From Tenrec ecaudatus (lineage: Eukaryota; Chordata; Mammalia; Afrosoricida; Tenrecidae), in NCBI RefSeq assembly GCF_050624435.1, contig NC_134546.1, positions 17,631,001 to 17,695,000 of the forward strand: a stretch of DNA of 64,000 nucleotides, in the 5' to 3' direction. The notes below the pieces were generated by a model that searched no databases, was not told the DNA's origin, and was given only the letters and a program-made list of their open reading frames with translations. The first letter of the stretch is position 1. Every line of letters begins with the position of its first letter. This document shows positions 10,711 through 21,964 of the stretch, one piece after another. The position numbers were made by a program, and so were the translations under genes.

Positions 10711-11363
10711 ATCATTGTAAATAAGGGTGAGTACAGAGTGCAGACCCAAAGCCCATCTGTAGAAAACTGGACATCCCCTTACAGAAGGGTCACAGGGAGG
10801 AGACAAGCCAGTCAGGGTGCAATGTAGCAAGGATGAAGCATACAACTTTCCTCTAGTTCTTAAATGATTCCTCCCCCCACTATCATGCTCCCAATTCTAC
10901 CTTACAAGTCTGGCTAGACCAGAGCATGTACATTGGTACAGATAGGAACTGGAAACACAGGGAATCCAGGGTGGATGATCCCTTCAGGATAAGTGGTGAG
11001 AGTGGCAATACCTGGAGGGTGGAGGGAAGGTGGGGGAGAAAGGGGGAATGGATTAGAAGGATCTACAGATAACCCCCTACGTAGGGGACGGACAACAGAA
11101 AAGTGGGTGAAGGGAGACATTGGACAGTTTGAGATAGGACAAAATAATAATAATTTATAAATTATCAAGGATTCATGAGGCAAAGAAAGGGAAGCGGGGA
11201 GGGAGGGGGAAATGAGGAACTGATACCAAGGGCTCAAGTAGAAAGCAAATGTTTTGAGGATGACAATGGCAACAAATGTACAAATGTGCTTTACACAATT
11301 TATATATGTATGGATTGTGGTAAGAGTTGTATGAGCCCCCAATAAAATGATTGATAAATAAAT
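10711..11363 (+). mobile_element. 5'-shortened copy of the AATAAA-ending non-coding retroposon
   Basis: Shares the 3' half with the 22245-24014 element, from CAGACCCAAAGCCCATCTGT to GAGCCCCCAATAAAATGATT. It sits in fossil L1 ORF2. Flanks 10691-10709 and 11364-11382 are near-identical (two or three mismatches) and begin AAAA, so this is an independent L1-style insertion. Confidence 0.65.
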
Positions 11364-11384
11364 AAAAGGTAAGATTTTTCATCT

Positions 11385-11590
11385 ACAAACAAAAACCCAT
11401 TGCCATCATGTGAGCCCAACTCATCGTGTGCCTCTAGGACAGGGCAGGACTGCTGCTGTGGGTTCCTGAGACTGTAACTGCTAATGGGAATAGAAAGCCT
11501 CATCTATCTACTTTGGAGTGGCTGGTGGTTTTGAACTGCTGACCTTGTGGTGAGTAGGCCAACGAGTAGCCCGCTACACCACCAGACACT
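11385..11590 (-). repeat. AfroSINE inserted in L1
   Basis: Starts with AACAAAAACCCATTGCCATC and ends near ACGAGTAGCCCGCTACACCA. The L1 ORF2 fossil continues on both sides. Confidence 0.8.
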
Positions 11591-11804
11591 GTTAAAAAAA
11601 ATTAAAAGACAGACTGGTAGAAAATCTTTGCCAAACACTTATAAAGGACTTATATCTAAAATAAACCAAATAACACTTGAAACTCAACAGAAGTGGGTGA
11701 AATCTTTGAATGGAAATGACCAAATAAGATAATATGCCGATGGCAGATAAACAAGTGGGAAAAAAGGTCAACATCCTATATCATTCCCAAACAAAAGCCC
11801 CGGT

Positions 11805-11917
11805 CACTTGGCAGGTGCTGTCAGGTCGGTGACAGCTCACAGTGACCTTAGGTGCAACAAAATGAAACACTGTCCGGTCCTGTGCCACCTTCGCAATTGT
11901 CACTTCATTGATTACAA
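11805..11917 (-). mobile_element. RTE LINE 3' end piece
   Basis: Contains GACAGCTCACAGTGACCTTA and ACACTGTCCGGTCCTGTGCC, the reversed RTE 3' terminus. It abuts a minus-strand AfroSINE. Confidence 0.5.
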
Positions 11918-12098
11918 CTCACAGTGGCCACAGGGGACAGAGTAGAACTTCCCTGTGGGACCTCCAAGGATTAATTATTTACAGAAGCAGGCTGCCATGT
12001 CTGTCCCCCACTGAGCAGCTGGCTGGTGGGTTCAAACCAATGACCTTTGGGTTCGCAGCTGAACGCTGTGACTACTAAACCGCTGGAGCTCTTCATCT
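11918..12098 (-). repeat. AfroSINE
   Basis: Reverse copy: TTACAACTCACAGTGGCCAC, GGTGGGTTCAAACCAATGAC, ending CTACTAAACCGCTGGAGCTC. Confidence 0.75.
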
Positions 12099-12339
12099 GC
12101 CATTAGGAAAGTCCAGTGGAAGCTGTGGGCACCACGATAGCAAGCAGTGCTTAACAGATCGTAAAGAGTTTGGCTTTGTTGAGTATGAAGTGGCAGGGGA
12201 TGACATGGACAGCAACTTTTTTTTTAATTGTATATGTCTCATTGACTGTCGCAGTAAACAGAAATGAATGTGTTTAAAAGATCATTCTGATCCTAGTGAA
12301 CCTTGCAGCAGGACAATATATTAGGAAACTACTTTGTTA

Positions 12340-13630
12340 ATAAGGTGTCTGCATGTACATATGTAAATATAGTTATGATTATGGGGGAAATAAACCTATG
12401 TGCATATATTTATAGGTTCAGTAGTAGGGTAGCAGGTGGACATTGGGGCTCCTCACGCACACTTCAATACAATAGCACCTTGCCCAGCTAAATGGTCATT
12501 CCATGATACCCACCTTCCCGACATGATCACTGAAGACAGACGTGTGTGTAAGCAAACATGGTGAAGAAAGCTGATGGTGCCCGGCTATCAAAAAGATATA
12601 GCGTCTGGGGTCTTAAAGGCTTGAAGGCAAACAAGCGGCCATCTAGCTCAGAAGCAACAAAGCCCACAGAGTAGAAGCACACGGCCTAAGCGAATACACG
12701 GTGTTGAATGGACCAAGTAGCAAACACCAAGGAACAAAAACAATCATTGTGTGATCATCTTCCTCACATAAACGCTGAAGACGAATGTGTGCATAAGCAA
12801 GTGTGGTGAAGAAGGCTGATGGTGCCCGGCTAGTGAGAGATATAGCGTCTGGGGACTTAAAGGCTTAAAAGTAAACAAGCGGCCATCTAGCCCAGAAGCA
12901 ACAAAGTCCACACAGATGCAGCACACCAACATGTATGATAGTGAAGGGCAGAGGAGACCAGGTCTCAAACAACAAAGGCAGGCGGTGGGCGGGAATCTCA
13001 TCACCGTGAATGAGGGGGAGTGCGTGATGGGGACCCAATGTCCATCTGTAGACAGCTGGACATCCCTTGCAGAGGGGTAGTGGGGAGGAGATGAGTCACT
13101 CAGGGTTCAGTGTAGCAACAATGAAACTCAAAACCTTCCTCTAGTTCCTCCCCTCCCAATTATCATGACCCCAATTCTACCGTGCGGACCTGGTTATACC
13201 AGAGGATGTACAGTGGTGCAGTAGGGATCTGGAAACACAGGGAATCTAGGACGGATGAACCCCTCAGGACCAGTGCTGGGAGTGGCAACACTGGGAGGGA
13301 AGGGGGTGTAGAAAGGGAGAACCGATCTTGGGGATCTATGTGTAACCTCCTCTCTGGGAGATGGGCAATGGGAAGGTGGGTGAGGGGAGACGCCAGGCAG
13401 TGTAAGATACGATAAATTATTTATAAACTATTAAGGGTGCAGGGGGAAGGGGGAAGTGGGGAGGGAGACGGAGGGAAAAAAAAGGAAACCGAGCTGATTA
13501 CAGGAACCCAAGTGGAAGGTGAATTTTGAGAATGACGAGGGCAATGAATGTATAAGGGTGCTTTACTCAATTGATGTATGTATGGATTGTGATAAGAGTT
13601 GTATGAGCCCCAATAAAAAGATCTATAAAA
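12340..13630 (+). mobile_element. Long copy of the non-coding retroposon with an internal tandem duplication
   Basis: Homologous to the 22245-24014 element from about its middle to the end (GAGCCCCAATAAAAAGATCT). A block of about 160 bases, containing GTGGTGAAGAA, GATGGTGCCCGGCTA and AAACAAGCGGCCATCTAG, occurs twice, around 12530-12690 and 12765-12925. The 5' border is unclear and may extend to about 12230. Confidence 0.6.
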
Positions 13631-13634
13631 AATA

Positions 13635-13775
13635 AGGCATCTGCGCCTCACACACTGAGGTTCTCGACTCCTGTAAAGGGTTACAGTCTCCGAGACTCGC
13701 GGGGGGCCATTCTACTCTGCCCTTTGGGGACAATGTGAGTCAGCATGGACTCAAGGGCAGTGAGTTTGAAGGAAG
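13635..13775 (+). repeat. AfroSINE, 3' part
   Basis: Body (TCCTGTAAAGGGTTACAGTC, AATGTGAGTCAGCATGGACT) and GCAGTGAGTTTG end; head missing. Confidence 0.65.
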
Positions 13776-14461
13776 ACTCAATATGCTCATGTGCATGGAA
13801 GACTTGGTTTCCCTCCCTGCTTCCTGCAATGGGTGAGCTTCCCGAATCCAGAAGATGGAACAAGATCAAACCAAGAATTTCCATCTTTCTCTTTGTCCTC
13901 CAGTCTTCTTTCCCTTCCTATACCCTTAGGCTCGTTTATGTAAGGGGACTTCAAAAAGTTCATGGAGCCATTCCATTATCTTTTCACTCCATTTTCCACA
14001 AATTGTTGAAGACCCCTCATACATATGGAAGATGCTCAGGGCAGAAAGAGCTGATTGGGGTCTCAGAGAAGGGCTGAGTTTTCTCCCGAGTAACTCTCAG
14101 ACTGTTTGAAGTGGTCTTTCGAGCCGGAGGAACCGAGTCCATAGCAGACCCTAAAGAGATGATCTTGGGGAGAAGGAGGAGCAGACGAGAAAGGAAGGGA
14201 GGAAGTTAACCATCCAGGTAATTGGAGGAATGTAGGCTCAGAGGATAAACACACGGATGGAGGACGGCAGGATGGATGTAGCGATGATGACTGATAGTAA
14301 ATGGACATGAGATCGGATGGCCGATCTCGATGACCGTGAACTCTGCGAGCTGGAATCTGACTTCCAAATAAGCTTCCCTACGGCATACCATCACCTCCAG
14401 CAATTCTCATTCATTTCCACAGCCAAGGCTTAAGGACAGCTTGATGGACATGTGACCTCCC

Positions 14462-14682
14462 CCAAACCAAACCAAACTCACTGCTATCAAGTCAATGCCG
14501 ACTCATCACGACCCTGTAGGACGGGGTAGAACTGCCCCCACCCCCATGAGATTCCAAGATTGTATCTCTTTACAGAAGTAGAAAGACCCAACTTTCTTTC
14601 TGCCTCCAAGCAGCTGGAGGCTTCAGACTGCTGACCTTGTGGATGGCACCCCAATGTGTAACCCACCCCTCCACGGCCTGGG
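14462..14682 (-). repeat. AfroSINE
   Basis: Reverse copy beginning AAACCAAACCAAACTCACTG, with TCAATGCCGACTCATCACGA and GCTTCAGACTGCTGACCTTG. Confidence 0.8.
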
Positions 14683-14689
14683 TACCCTG

Positions 14690-16640
14690 ACTCCTCGACC
14701 CCTCGCCTAGAAATGCTATAAAATTCTGGCCAGGTAACTAGAGAGTTGTCCTGCTCTAGCGGAGACTAAGCCCGTGGTGTTTAGCTGGTGTCAGAAACCA
14801 GGGTGGGGGGTTAAATGTGTACAGCCAAAGAAATAGCCACCTACACTTGCAGGGGCTTCTGTTGTCCCTGGTCTCTGGAAAGATCTTACCTCCCTGCTCC
14901 TCAAAGGCCCCTCCCTGCTCTCTCACCAACAAGGACTAGCATTAGGCTATAGCGGCTTCTCTGACCATGGGAAGCAAACAGGGAGGAGCCCACTCCAAGG
15001 CTGGGAAGGAAGGTTGGCCTCCAGGATGGAGGTGGTCCTGGAGACTGGTGCTCCAGTCATGCGGGCTCATCTGCCTCCTGCCCACATTCTGTCTACAGCT
15101 GCTAGGCCTGCTGTTTGTCGCGACCTTTGTCACCAGCGAACCCAACAGATGGAGGGCCTCACTCTAACTCACGGCCTGTCTCGGAACTTTTATAACCACA
15201 CCCACGCTCTTAAACGGATCTTACGATTGCAGAACCTCCATTTCACCAGACCTGGAAGGGATGTGAGCGCTCTCTTTCTTGGCCATCCGCTTGGTACACA
15301 GTCTAACTTCAGAGTGGTCTCTGGCCTTCTGCTCCGGGGCCCTACATCCACAAGCTGTCATCGTCCAGGACCTGGGGGCAGAGAAGAATCCAAGTTACTC
15401 GAGACCCTGGTGAAAGGAGCCCCTTAGGTCTCCTAGCCTCCTTCTGGGTGCTCCTGCCATAAAGCACAACTCAGTAGTGCATGGCACTCTTCCTGTCGGG
15501 AGTCGACTTTTCCTAAACTTCCAATGGCTTATATCCTGGTTACTGATAGAAAGCCGAGCTGAACTGGGGCCTGTGCACATGAAGGGGCTAGAGTTGGGGA
15601 GGATGGTGATGGAAATGGAGGCCTCCGGCACACATCCTGATGGTGGTTGGGCCAAAGGCAGGTCTAGCATGAGGAAGACAGGCAGGAAGCCACCACACTC
15701 TCAGAGCAGGATGTGGACCTTCTGAGGGTTTCAGAAAAGTGGATGTCGAAGTCCCAAACCACCAGAAGTTTCATTTCCCACCTGGAGAGGAAGGAGTGCA
15801 TCACAGGTGGTTCCCTATGACTGTGTTCATCTGTGTGGGGGATTTACCGAGTGCCTGTGCTGTGTCCCCTCCAGGTAGGCTACCTGGCCCTGGCACCACA
15901 TCCTAGGAGGTGAGAAGATCAAGCGGGAGGCAGGTGCCCCAGCTGGACTTCCAGCCTAGGAAACTGAGTGTTCTCCCGGTCATTCAAGAGATGCCCACCT
16001 CATGCAAGCAGAAGAGAAACTTCCAGGGACTAGAAAACACTGCTGTCTCGAAAGAAAGGGAAGTCCAAGCTCAGGTTTTGGTTTCCCCACATTCCTGAGG
16101 TTCTGAGACCTTCTCTGGATGAGGTGGAGGAAGAGAACACTCACTAGCTGCATTTCCCCCTTCTTTAGTTTAGTCTTATCCTTGGCAATGGACAAGGGCC
16201 CCCGTCAATGAGGAGGCCGTGAAGACGGGGGAAGTGGCCTGTGCTGTTTGAAAGGGCCAGCAATGCTCAGAATCATAGCCAAGGAACGGTATGTCAAGCC
16301 TCTCCAGTCCCGACTGGAGGACAATGGAGCGTACAAGGAGCTTGGAGGAGGACGGGAGGAGGAGAGAGCGTGAGCAGGGGAGAGGCTGTGGGAAGGGGTG
16401 AGTCATTAAGAAAGGAAAGAGGAGATGGTGACCACACAGGCCCCAGAGTGGATCCCCGTGTCTAATGCTGTGATGGGGGATGGGGCCCGCATAACATAGG
16501 TCACTAAGGAATCCCATGCCACCCGCTGGATGAATGCCATGGAAACGGGGCCCAAAAAAATCTGCATGTATAGAGGGGTTGCTGTGTCTCAAGTCGGGGC
16601 ACACAGCACACACACCGCCCTCAGAAGCAGTAACCATCAT
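14690..16640. other. Unique intergenic sequence
   Basis: No gene, and no confident transposon beyond a possible weak MIR-like patch near 15840-15960. Open frames up to 154 codons lack recognisable domains. Confidence 0.35.
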
Positions 16641-17149
16641 AGAGGTTTTCAGGACCGAGGACAGTGCTATGGATTGAATTGTGTTTCCATAATTAGGTAC
16701 GGAAATTCGAACCCCTGGACCTGTAAATAGAACCCTGTTTAAAATTAAGGGTTTGGTGTTGGGTTTTTTTTCCTTCTGCCCATACCAAAGTAAGCTGTTC
16801 CCTAAACTTAATTGTTTCTGAATTATAAAAAGAGAAGAGGAGATGAAACAAAAGCAATATGGCTCTTCTTGGAAACTCTGGAAATAGAAATACCATATGA
16901 TGGAGGGATCCCAATAGCTGGCATATAGCCTCGACGACGCTTCTTAAACTGTGGGTGGCGACTGTGTATAGTCACATAACTAAATGTGGGGGGTCAAAAA
17001 AAGTCGGGCAACTGTAAAAGGTTTCTGAAAGTGAAATGACCAAAAGTGAATTCAAAATCCAGTGTGTCACGAATGCTTGCCTGTGCTGTACCATGCAACT
17101 CCACCGCAGCCTTGGCTCTGAACACACGACATACATCCGTCGCTTGCTT

Positions 17150-18240
17150 TGTCTTCCAACAGCTTTAGCGGCACCTCACTCACATCTCATACACTCCAAC
17201 CGTTCAGTCACCTCGAGAAGAGCTGTGCGCACATCACCACAATCCGTTCTACACATTTTCTCCATTCTTGTCCTCATCATTATTGGCTCCCCATTGCCCC
17301 CAACCTCCCCTGCCAGGCCCCCAAGGAACCAGCTAGCCAGTGACTGTCTATAGATTTTCTTATCCTGGATTTCATAGACAGAAAAACATTTTTTTAAGTT
17401 AACTAGGCAAAAAAACAAAAAAAACCCTAACAAGAATAACAAGGTAAAAAACCCTCAACCAAAACAAAAGCTGAAAATATTACAAACTTGAACAAAGTTA
17501 AATGGACCATAAGGGAGATCGAATGATAGGGTGCTAAATTGTAGCTTAACGACCTCGTCAACAATGCACTTTCCGATGCCCTCAGCATGATAGCCAGGCT
17601 GTCCCTGGGCCTGGGCCTGGTCAGAGGGGATGCACAAGGGGCTTCGTGTACATGCATTTCCCCTTCACTTAAAAAAACTGTAGCACCTTTAAGATGGGTC
17701 AAAAGGGAGAGCAAACAATATTATATTTTGACCTAAATATGTCTTCCATAATCAACTTTACAATGTTCTCTGTCTGGTAACAGGGCTAGTCCCTCAGCTG
17801 TAATTGGAGATAATTTGCCAGTGGTTTACTCCACCTGGGGGCCCTGCGAATGGACTGGGGGTTTCCACTGTCATCCATGGCCTTCTGCAAGCCAGGTGGT
17901 CACAATTTAAGCTCCAATGCCACTCCCTCCTTTACACGTGAGCATTATTTACAATCCTTGCATCACACAGGCTGGTGTGCTTCTTCCATGTGCACTTAGC
18001 TGACCCCTCACTTAGATGGCTGCTTGTTCAGAGACAAACCTCTAGGACCCCAGACACTATTCTTTCTGATAGCCGGGCACCATCTAGTTTCTTCACCACA
18101 TTTTGCTATAGCATCCATATCTGCAGTAATCTCTTAATGAGGCTGAGATTTAAGCAGGGCCAAGTCATAAGAACTAATGGTTCTTAGACTGGGGCTAGAA
18201 CTAAGTGCAAGCCCCAATCCATTCATCAACATGCACGCTT
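17150..18240 (-). mobile_element. Diverged non-coding retroposon copy inside the hAT fossil
   Basis: The reverse complement contains ATAGCAAAATGTGGTGAAGA, GGTGCCCGGCTATCAG and GTTTGTCTCTGAACAAGCAG, the same blocks as the 33288-33700 unit. Short similar flanks (GCTTTGT at about 17145 and 18238) suggest a target-site duplication in hAT sequence. It includes long A-rich and U-rich stretches and no coding frame. Confidence 0.45.
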
Positions 18241-18554
18241 TGTACGGAGCACGACATCACGCCATCACGCCACACATGCCAACAAACACTGCCAGAAATG
18301 CCTTGGCTCAGATTTCAGACTATTGCACATTATGAATTGTGATAGTTTTCCTGTTCATACAAAGTTTTCTGTTCTTACAGAAACATAATTGTGTAATTGC
18401 AGAAAATACTGTACCGAAATTAGTCTGTCTTTGGATTGGATTGTGATAGAGTGTTTGATTTAAAAAGCATTTGCTATCTCTTTCCTTGACAGAAATGTAA
18501 GTGTTTCGTTTGCAGCCAATAGAGACAAAGCCTTTTAGGAAGAGTTCTCCACCA

Positions 18555-18628
18555 TCATGTATATGTAGATACGTAGATATGTATATGTAGATACGTAGAT
18601 ATGTATATGTAGATGTGTAGATACGTGT
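18555..18628. repeat. Minisatellite with GTATATGTAGATACGTAGAT units
   Basis: About three imperfect 24-base units inside the hAT fossil. Confidence 0.8.
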
Positions 18629-19689
18629 AAGTCCATTTTTATGTGTAAGCTCAAACAAATGTCATTTCATAAACTAAAGCTAGTGCTGGGAAATTGTTAT
18701 CCATTTACATTTATATTTTTAAATGGAAAACTATCTTGAGGTAATGGATAAGGGGCTGCACTTAGACAGGAGAAGTAGAAGTGCCCATGACAATGAAGCA
18801 GGGTCTTCACTAGCAGGTTGTGGTCCATCTAAAGTGACAAGAAAAAGGAGACAAGCCAAATCGTTTGTGTAACATGCATTTACTTCAGTGATAAGGACAG
18901 TGCATATCTGTAGTGAAGTTTTGACTGAGGGGAGCATAAAGCCAAACTAATATGCCCTCTTCTGAATACCAAGCATGCAGCAAACGGCAATAAACCAAAG
19001 GAAGAATTTGAGCAACTTTTAAAATCATCAAATAAAGAAAAAACAATGTTTCGAGAAACTGGATCCTGTCCATGAAAAGTATCTACTTGCATCTTTGTAT
19101 TTAATTACCCAAACTGAAACCTATGAGACGGAAAAAAATATCGGGTCACCCACTGCTATTAAATCATTAAACCTTTAAAAGATGTGCCCTTGACAGTCAT
19201 GTGGGTTCAAACTTTTGCAAAGACATAGACTCTGGTGGCAAAAGCTTATTCCCACCTGCACAGGTAAGGTGCCTCTCAAGAGGGCAAAGTTCAGACAGAT
19301 TAGTGAGCGAGAAAGATGAAGCTGTGATATCTTGGAAGGAGCAGAAATGTAACTTTATCAACTTTTTCAAAACAGCGTATGACTTTCAAACCTGTGTTAT
19401 TTGTCAAATATTTTTAAATGCAGTGATTCAGTCATGTTATCTCAAAGGAAAAATTGTAACATCTATGAGAAAAGATAAAATTGAAAGGTTCGCCAAAAAG
19501 CGAATGCATAGAAGAATAGACAGAAATGGTTCCTTAGAAATGTTGACAGCTGTAGGTGATTTTATATCAGAAAATAATCTTCCAAAAGATTTCATTAAAA
19601 ATGCTAGAACTGATCCACTGACATCCACAGAAATACTTCACTTCAAATGCTTACTCTGAAAGACAGTTGGGTCGATAAGCCATGTTGTG

Positions 19690-19850
19690 TTGTCAGGTGC
19701 CATCGGGCCGGTTCTGACTCACAGCAACCCTGTGCACCACAGAGGGAAGCCCTGCCCGGTCCTGCTCGGTCCTCACCATTGCCCCATGCCTGAGCCCATG
19801 GCTGCAGCCACTGGGTCACGCCATCTCCTTGAGGTCTTCCTAAACCGTAC
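19690..19850 (-). mobile_element. RTE LINE 3' end inserted in the hAT fossil
   Basis: GTCAGGTGCCATCGGGCCGG through TTGAGGTCTTCC is the reverse complement of the RTE 3' end. Transposase-like sequence continues on both sides, so the insertion is younger than the hAT element. Confidence 0.55.
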
Positions 19851-20595
19851 TCAATTGAAATATAAAAAAATCAGACATCTGTCATTAAAAGTTCAAGAAG
19901 AATTTGCTGAGTTATCGAGCACCCTGGTTGATAACTTTATTTTTTTTAATTCTTAAATGCATTTTAACAATTTGGAGTAGGACAGAATTTCCAACAATTT
20001 CTGAAAGGGCCCTAAACATACTTCTGGCATCTTGTACAATGTATTCATTTATGTGAAGTAGAGTTCTCAGCATGGATGATCACAAAATGAAAATCTAGAT
20101 TACCTCTGAAAAACGTTGATGATGCTCTACATCCTGCCATATCAAATATTCCACCATGGTGGAATATTCTTTATGTAAAAATCAACAAGCACATCCATTG
20201 TATAGTACACAAATCTTTCATCTTTAACAAATGGCAAAACTATATACATCAAGGAATTGTTTTCAAATAAATTTCTTGTGGATGGATTACTAATAAAAGT
20301 TTGGTTTGTGTGCCCATTTTATATACCTGTATGCATGAGGTTGTGCACAACATTTTTGGGCTAAAAGGGGCAAGTGAACAAATTTGAGCAACCCCGTCCT
20401 GGAGAAGTAGGAATCACAGCGTGCAGGTGCACGCCCACCTTCATCGCAGCCGTCTTCTGAAGAACAAAAGGACAGAAGTAACTAAGTTAGCGTCAAGAAG
20501 AGTGGGTCCCCAACCACATGCACATAAGGGAATATCGCCCAATATTAAAGAATCACAATAAATCTGCAAAACAACCCAGAGGCATTACACTAGTG

Positions 20596-20788
20596 CAGTG
20601 GTTCTCAACCTTTCTAATACCACGAACCTTTCAGACAGTTCCTCATGTGGTGGTGACCCCCCAACCATAAAATTATATTCATTGCTACTTCATCACTGTT
20701 ATTTTGCTACTGTTATGAATTGGGCGACCCCTGAGAAAGGGTCCTTTGATGCCCAAAAGGGTCGCGACCCACAGGCTGAGAACCGGTG
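20596..20788 (+). mobile_element. SPIN/URR1-like hAT MITE, short form (193 bp)
   Basis: Same termini (CAGTGGTTCTCAACC and GAGAACCGGTG) with CACTAGTG at the left and CACTAGGG at the right, a 7 of 8 target duplication. The interior of the long form is missing. Confidence 0.8.
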
Positions 20789-20814
20789 CACTAGGGGCAG
20801 TGCTGCTGCTATTG

Positions 20815-21055
20815 TTGTCATTGTTGTTGTTTGGTATCCTTTGGTTAGTTCTGCTCATAGCAACCCTCGGTCTCACAGGAGGAGACACCCGGTCCTGTGC
20901 CAGCCTCACAGTCACGGTCACTTTGAGCCCAGGGTGCAGCCACCGTGTCAACCCAGCTTATCGAGGGTCATCCTCTTTTGCTGTCCCTCCACTTTGTCTA
21001 GTGTAGTGTCCTTTTCCAAGGACTGGTCTTCCCTGATAACATGGAAGTTAGTCAT
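20815..21055 (-). mobile_element. RTE LINE 3' end
   Basis: Plus-strand text CGGTCCTGTGCCAGCCTCAC, GTGCAGCCACCGTGTCAACC and AAGGACTGGTCTTCCCTGAT is the reverse complement of the RTE 3' terminal region. It directly follows the SPIN MITE at 20596-20788. 5'-truncated. Confidence 0.6.
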
Positions 21056-21189
21056 CACAACAAGACAAGTATGATATGATTTTTAAATTTACGAGAAATG
21101 TTTCATACTAAAAGAATTCTCTGATGGTTACCAGGGGTCGAAGAGAAAGGGGGAGGACACAGCAAATTACTTACAAGAAAAAAAAGTTT

Positions 21190-21378
21190 CCTGCCATCTT
21201 GTCCATCTGACTCTTGGGCGCCCTAGAGGACAGGGTAGAACTGCCCCTGTGGGTTCTTGAGCCCACAGCACTTTAGGGGAGTGGGAAAGCTCATCTTCCT
21301 CCCGGGGGGCAGCTGGGGGTTTCAAGCAGCTGACTCTGGTTAGCAGCCCAACGCATAACCGCTGAGCCCCCGGCTCCT
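21190..21378 (-). repeat. AfroSINE
   Basis: Reverse copy with GGACAGGGTAGAACTGCCCC and AGCCCAACGCATAACCGCTG. Confidence 0.75.
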
Positions 21379-21782
21379 CACTAACGGGCAAGCAGGCACA
21401 TGCGGGGTGAAGGAGAAGACACGGGTACACACATCCACAAAACAGTGTTGGAGGAGGACCTTAGAAGCCAGTGACCAATAAAAAAGGAGCACTCCCCCCC
21501 CTCGCCAAATGAGCAAAACAGGGGAATGCAGATAGCAAGAAAGCAGGAGAGAGGCACGGCCAAGACCCTGATCTGGACATTGAGACTCCAGAATTGTGGA
21601 AAACACACAAAGTTCTGTTCTTTGACGTGACCCACTTGGACGCTTCAGTTACAGCAACTCTGGCAAACCAAGATAAGGCCACTCTGGGTCTGTCAACACT
21701 GACCCCGATCTCACAGATGAGACTGTAGACAGACATGGCAACCCTAGTCCACATGTTCAAACAGCTAAGCAGGGACAGAGAA

Positions 21783-21962
21783 AGCAAAAAGTCAAATACA
21801 CTGCCACCAAGTCAATCCGTCTCATAGCAATGCTAAGCACAGAACAGACCCGCCTCACAGGGTTCCCAAGGCTACAGATTGTTACAAAAACAGACCGCCA
21901 GCTCTTTCTCCCATCGAGCAACTGGGGGCTTGGAATCACTAACCTGCTGGTTGCTTGCCAAG
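21783..21962 (-). repeat. AfroSINE
   Basis: Reverse copy with ACTGCCACCAAGTCAATCCG and CACAGGGTTCCCAAGGCTAC, next to the L1 ORF1 fossil. Confidence 0.7.
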
Positions 21963-21964
21963 TT

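Larger units (their letters stand above)
10525..11805 (+). pseudogene. L1 ORF2 fossil, split by two insertions
   Basis: Nucleotide pattern of L1 ORF2 C-terminal region: ATGGATCACAAATCTAAATG (10537) and TTCTGGAAGATAATG, then after the insertions CTTATAAAGGACTTATATCT (11639) and GATGGCAGATAAACAAGTGG. Interrupted by a non-coding retroposon (10711-11363) and an AfroSINE (11385-11590). Confidence 0.6.
16936..20400 (+). pseudogene. Decayed hAT-Charlie-type transposase, interrupted
   Basis: Recognisable pieces of a ZBED/SCAND3-like hAT transposase lie in plus-strand order. An N-terminal block with EEFEQLLKSSNKEK is near 18990-19040. A block with VRCLSRGQSS, resembling the family's VRWLSRG, is near 19265. 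A long open stretch runs 19201-19659, with GSLEM, GDFISENNLP and LTSTEI. QEEFAELSS is near 19890, and a C-terminal dimerisation-like TYLCEVEFSAW-type stretch is near 20050. Stops and frameshifts abound. The element is split by a non-coding retroposon at 17150-18240 and an RTE piece at 19690-19850. A hAT-like terminus (TTCTTAAACTGTGGGTGGCG) is near 16940, with a possible partner near 20390. Confidence 0.6.

Noticed and set aside
12120-12215. A short stretch reading EFGFVEYEV on the plus strand, like an RNA-recognition RNP1 motif
   Set aside because: Only about 20 codons, no upstream or downstream RRM sequence and it merges into repeats. It could be a tiny processed-pseudogene remnant, but the evidence is too thin.
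16640-16745. A patch ATGGATTGAATTGTGTTTCC that resembles known mammalian interspersed repeats
   Set aside because: Too short and diverged for me to name the family with confidence.
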